From the IMG/VR virus record IMGVR_UViG_3300043411_001575, positions 1 to 64,000 of that record: a stretch of DNA of 64,000 nucleotides. One strand, 5' to 3'. A program made the position numbers and the translations under genes. Below are positions 63,402 through 64,000 of the stretch, piece by piece. This stretch comes from a virus. Below the pieces are notes generated by a model that searched no databases, had not been told where the DNA came from, and saw only the letters and a program-made list of their open reading frames with translations. Numbering within the stretch: the stretch's first letter is position 1; each line of letters begins with the position of its first letter.

Positions 63402-63716
63402 TTAAAACATTGTAAATCTGATGATTAAAATTACATAGACCATCAAACTTATTATCCATCTATTAATTATTTTTCGATTAAAGCTTCTCCAATTAGCTAC
63501 AAATTTATCATCATACGACTGATAAAAAATAAAACGTGCAACACTCATTTTATCTTGATTTAATTTTAATTCAATGAGTACTTTTTCCTTGTATTTCAAT
63601 GCACTCAAGATACCTATAGTATATCGAATAACAAAAGAAAGTATTTTATATGGAAGCAGTATTACGAAGAAAATTAATCTGAAAATGGCTTCAATGAACA
63701 TTAAGTAGAGATACAT
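63402..63716 (-). CDS. Membrane protein, 104 aa
   Basis: One long N-terminal hydrophobic region (about 5-35) and a C-terminal span (about 87-102), separated by a basic soluble part (KYKEKVLIELKLNQDKMSVA). It neighbours the DUF6527 gene, as does the membrane protein at the left edge. Function unknown. Confidence 0.6.
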   Translation of the reverse strand: MYLYLMFIEAIFRLIFFVILLPYKILSFVIRYTIGILSALKYKEKVLIELKLNQDKMSVARFIFYQSYDDKFVANWRSFNRKIINRWIISLMVYVILIIRFTMF

Positions 63717-63759
63717 AGTTTTTATTTTTTGCTGTTATTAATTATTTTATTTTAAATTA

Positions 63760-64000
63760 TTAAACGAAATTAGCGATTCCATTGGTAATAATGTAGTGAC
63801 TCCTACATTCAAATAACTGTTGTAATGATGGCTTCACTGTTAATTTACCATTTTCATTATCAATAGACCACTCGCCTTGTTTAATTGGTATTGGAGCTTT
63901 TACACCACATCCACATAGGCATAAATGATTTGCAACTCCGTATTCTTTTGAATAGTATAGTTTTCCAAATTCTAATTCATCAGGCATAAACTCATCATCA
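63760..64000 (-). CDS. DUF6527 family protein, truncated by window edge
   Basis: The frame is open to the window end; an ATG at 63987 (MPDELEFGKLYYSKEYGVAN) may be internal because DDEF precedes it in frame. Landmarks LCLCGCG and FECRSHYIITNGI match DUF6527 and the paralogue at 1410-1670. Confidence 0.75.
   Translation of the reverse strand, partial: DDEFMPDELEFGKLYYSKEYGVANHLCLCGCGVKAPIPIKQGEWSIDNENGKLTVKPSLQQLFECRSHYIITNGIANFV

Overview
The window looks like an accessory and 'early' region of a large lytic-type phage of a Bacteroidota host, most likely a flavobacterium. The DNA is very AT-rich. Nearly all genes are small, tightly packed and translationally coupled (ATGA or TAATG overlaps). 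Starts follow A-rich leaders, not Shine-Dalgarno sequences. Promoters have the Bacteroidota form (TTG, about 20 nt, TAnnTTTG). Many proteins resemble families known from flavobacterial phages. No integrase, capsid, terminase or polymerase gene is visible; one probable tail-fibre protein lies at the left.

Layout. 1-1012 (+): the end of one gene and two hypothetical genes. 5050-1018 (-): tail-fibre-like protein, small membrane proteins, a lipoprotein and a DUF6527 protein. 5292-44344 (+): about 39 kb of some 85 mostly tiny genes read one way. It includes an IscB nuclease with its omega-RNA, a LemA-like/membrane pair, Fic proteins, RtcB RNA ligase, two GIY-YIG homing endonucleases, SSB, a NADAR protein, an AEP-like protein next to an Rnl-type RNA ligase, and a stand-alone NAMPT C-terminal domain. 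48100-56266 (-): a second small-gene operon with an NdpA-like nucleoid protein and an HNH-AP2 nuclease. 44893-63371 (-): three tRNA operons broken up by seven homing-type nucleases, an RNA-repair-associated cREC protein and several structured spacers. The right edge has a membrane protein and a second DUF6527 protein.

Main result. The phage carries 25 recognisable tRNA genes that cover all 20 amino acids, including an initiator tRNA. They fall into three operons: Pro/Phe/Gln; His/Ser/Ser/Tyr/Leu/Leu; and Thr/Met/Ile/fMet/Asn/Asp/Trp/Glu/Gly/Cys/CAT/Ala/Val/Lys/Arg/Arg. Each operon is headed by the same module: a Bacteroidota promoter, a 25-36 codon ORF, a strong intrinsic terminator, then a boxA-like GTTCTTT element. 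Each leader peptide spells out the amino acids of its own tRNA operon. Leader 1 contains the run QQFFPQQPQF (only Gln, Phe, Pro). Leader 2 contains SLHSYLSLY (only Ser, Leu, His, Tyr). Leader 3 places all 13 amino acids of operon 3 within residues 2-21, with one outsider. In each leader the distal codons are complementary to the 5' arm of the terminator, as expected of an antiterminator. I infer a ribosome-mediated attenuation system in which shortage of any charged tRNA de-represses the operon that supplies that tRNA.

The RNA-repair genes (RtcB, Rnl-like ligase, cREC) and NAD/ADP-ribose related genes (NADAR, NAMPT fragment, Fic) fit a phage that defends its translation apparatus and reverses host nucleotide-based defences. 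That link is inference. All family names rest on motifs read by eye; no database search was run.
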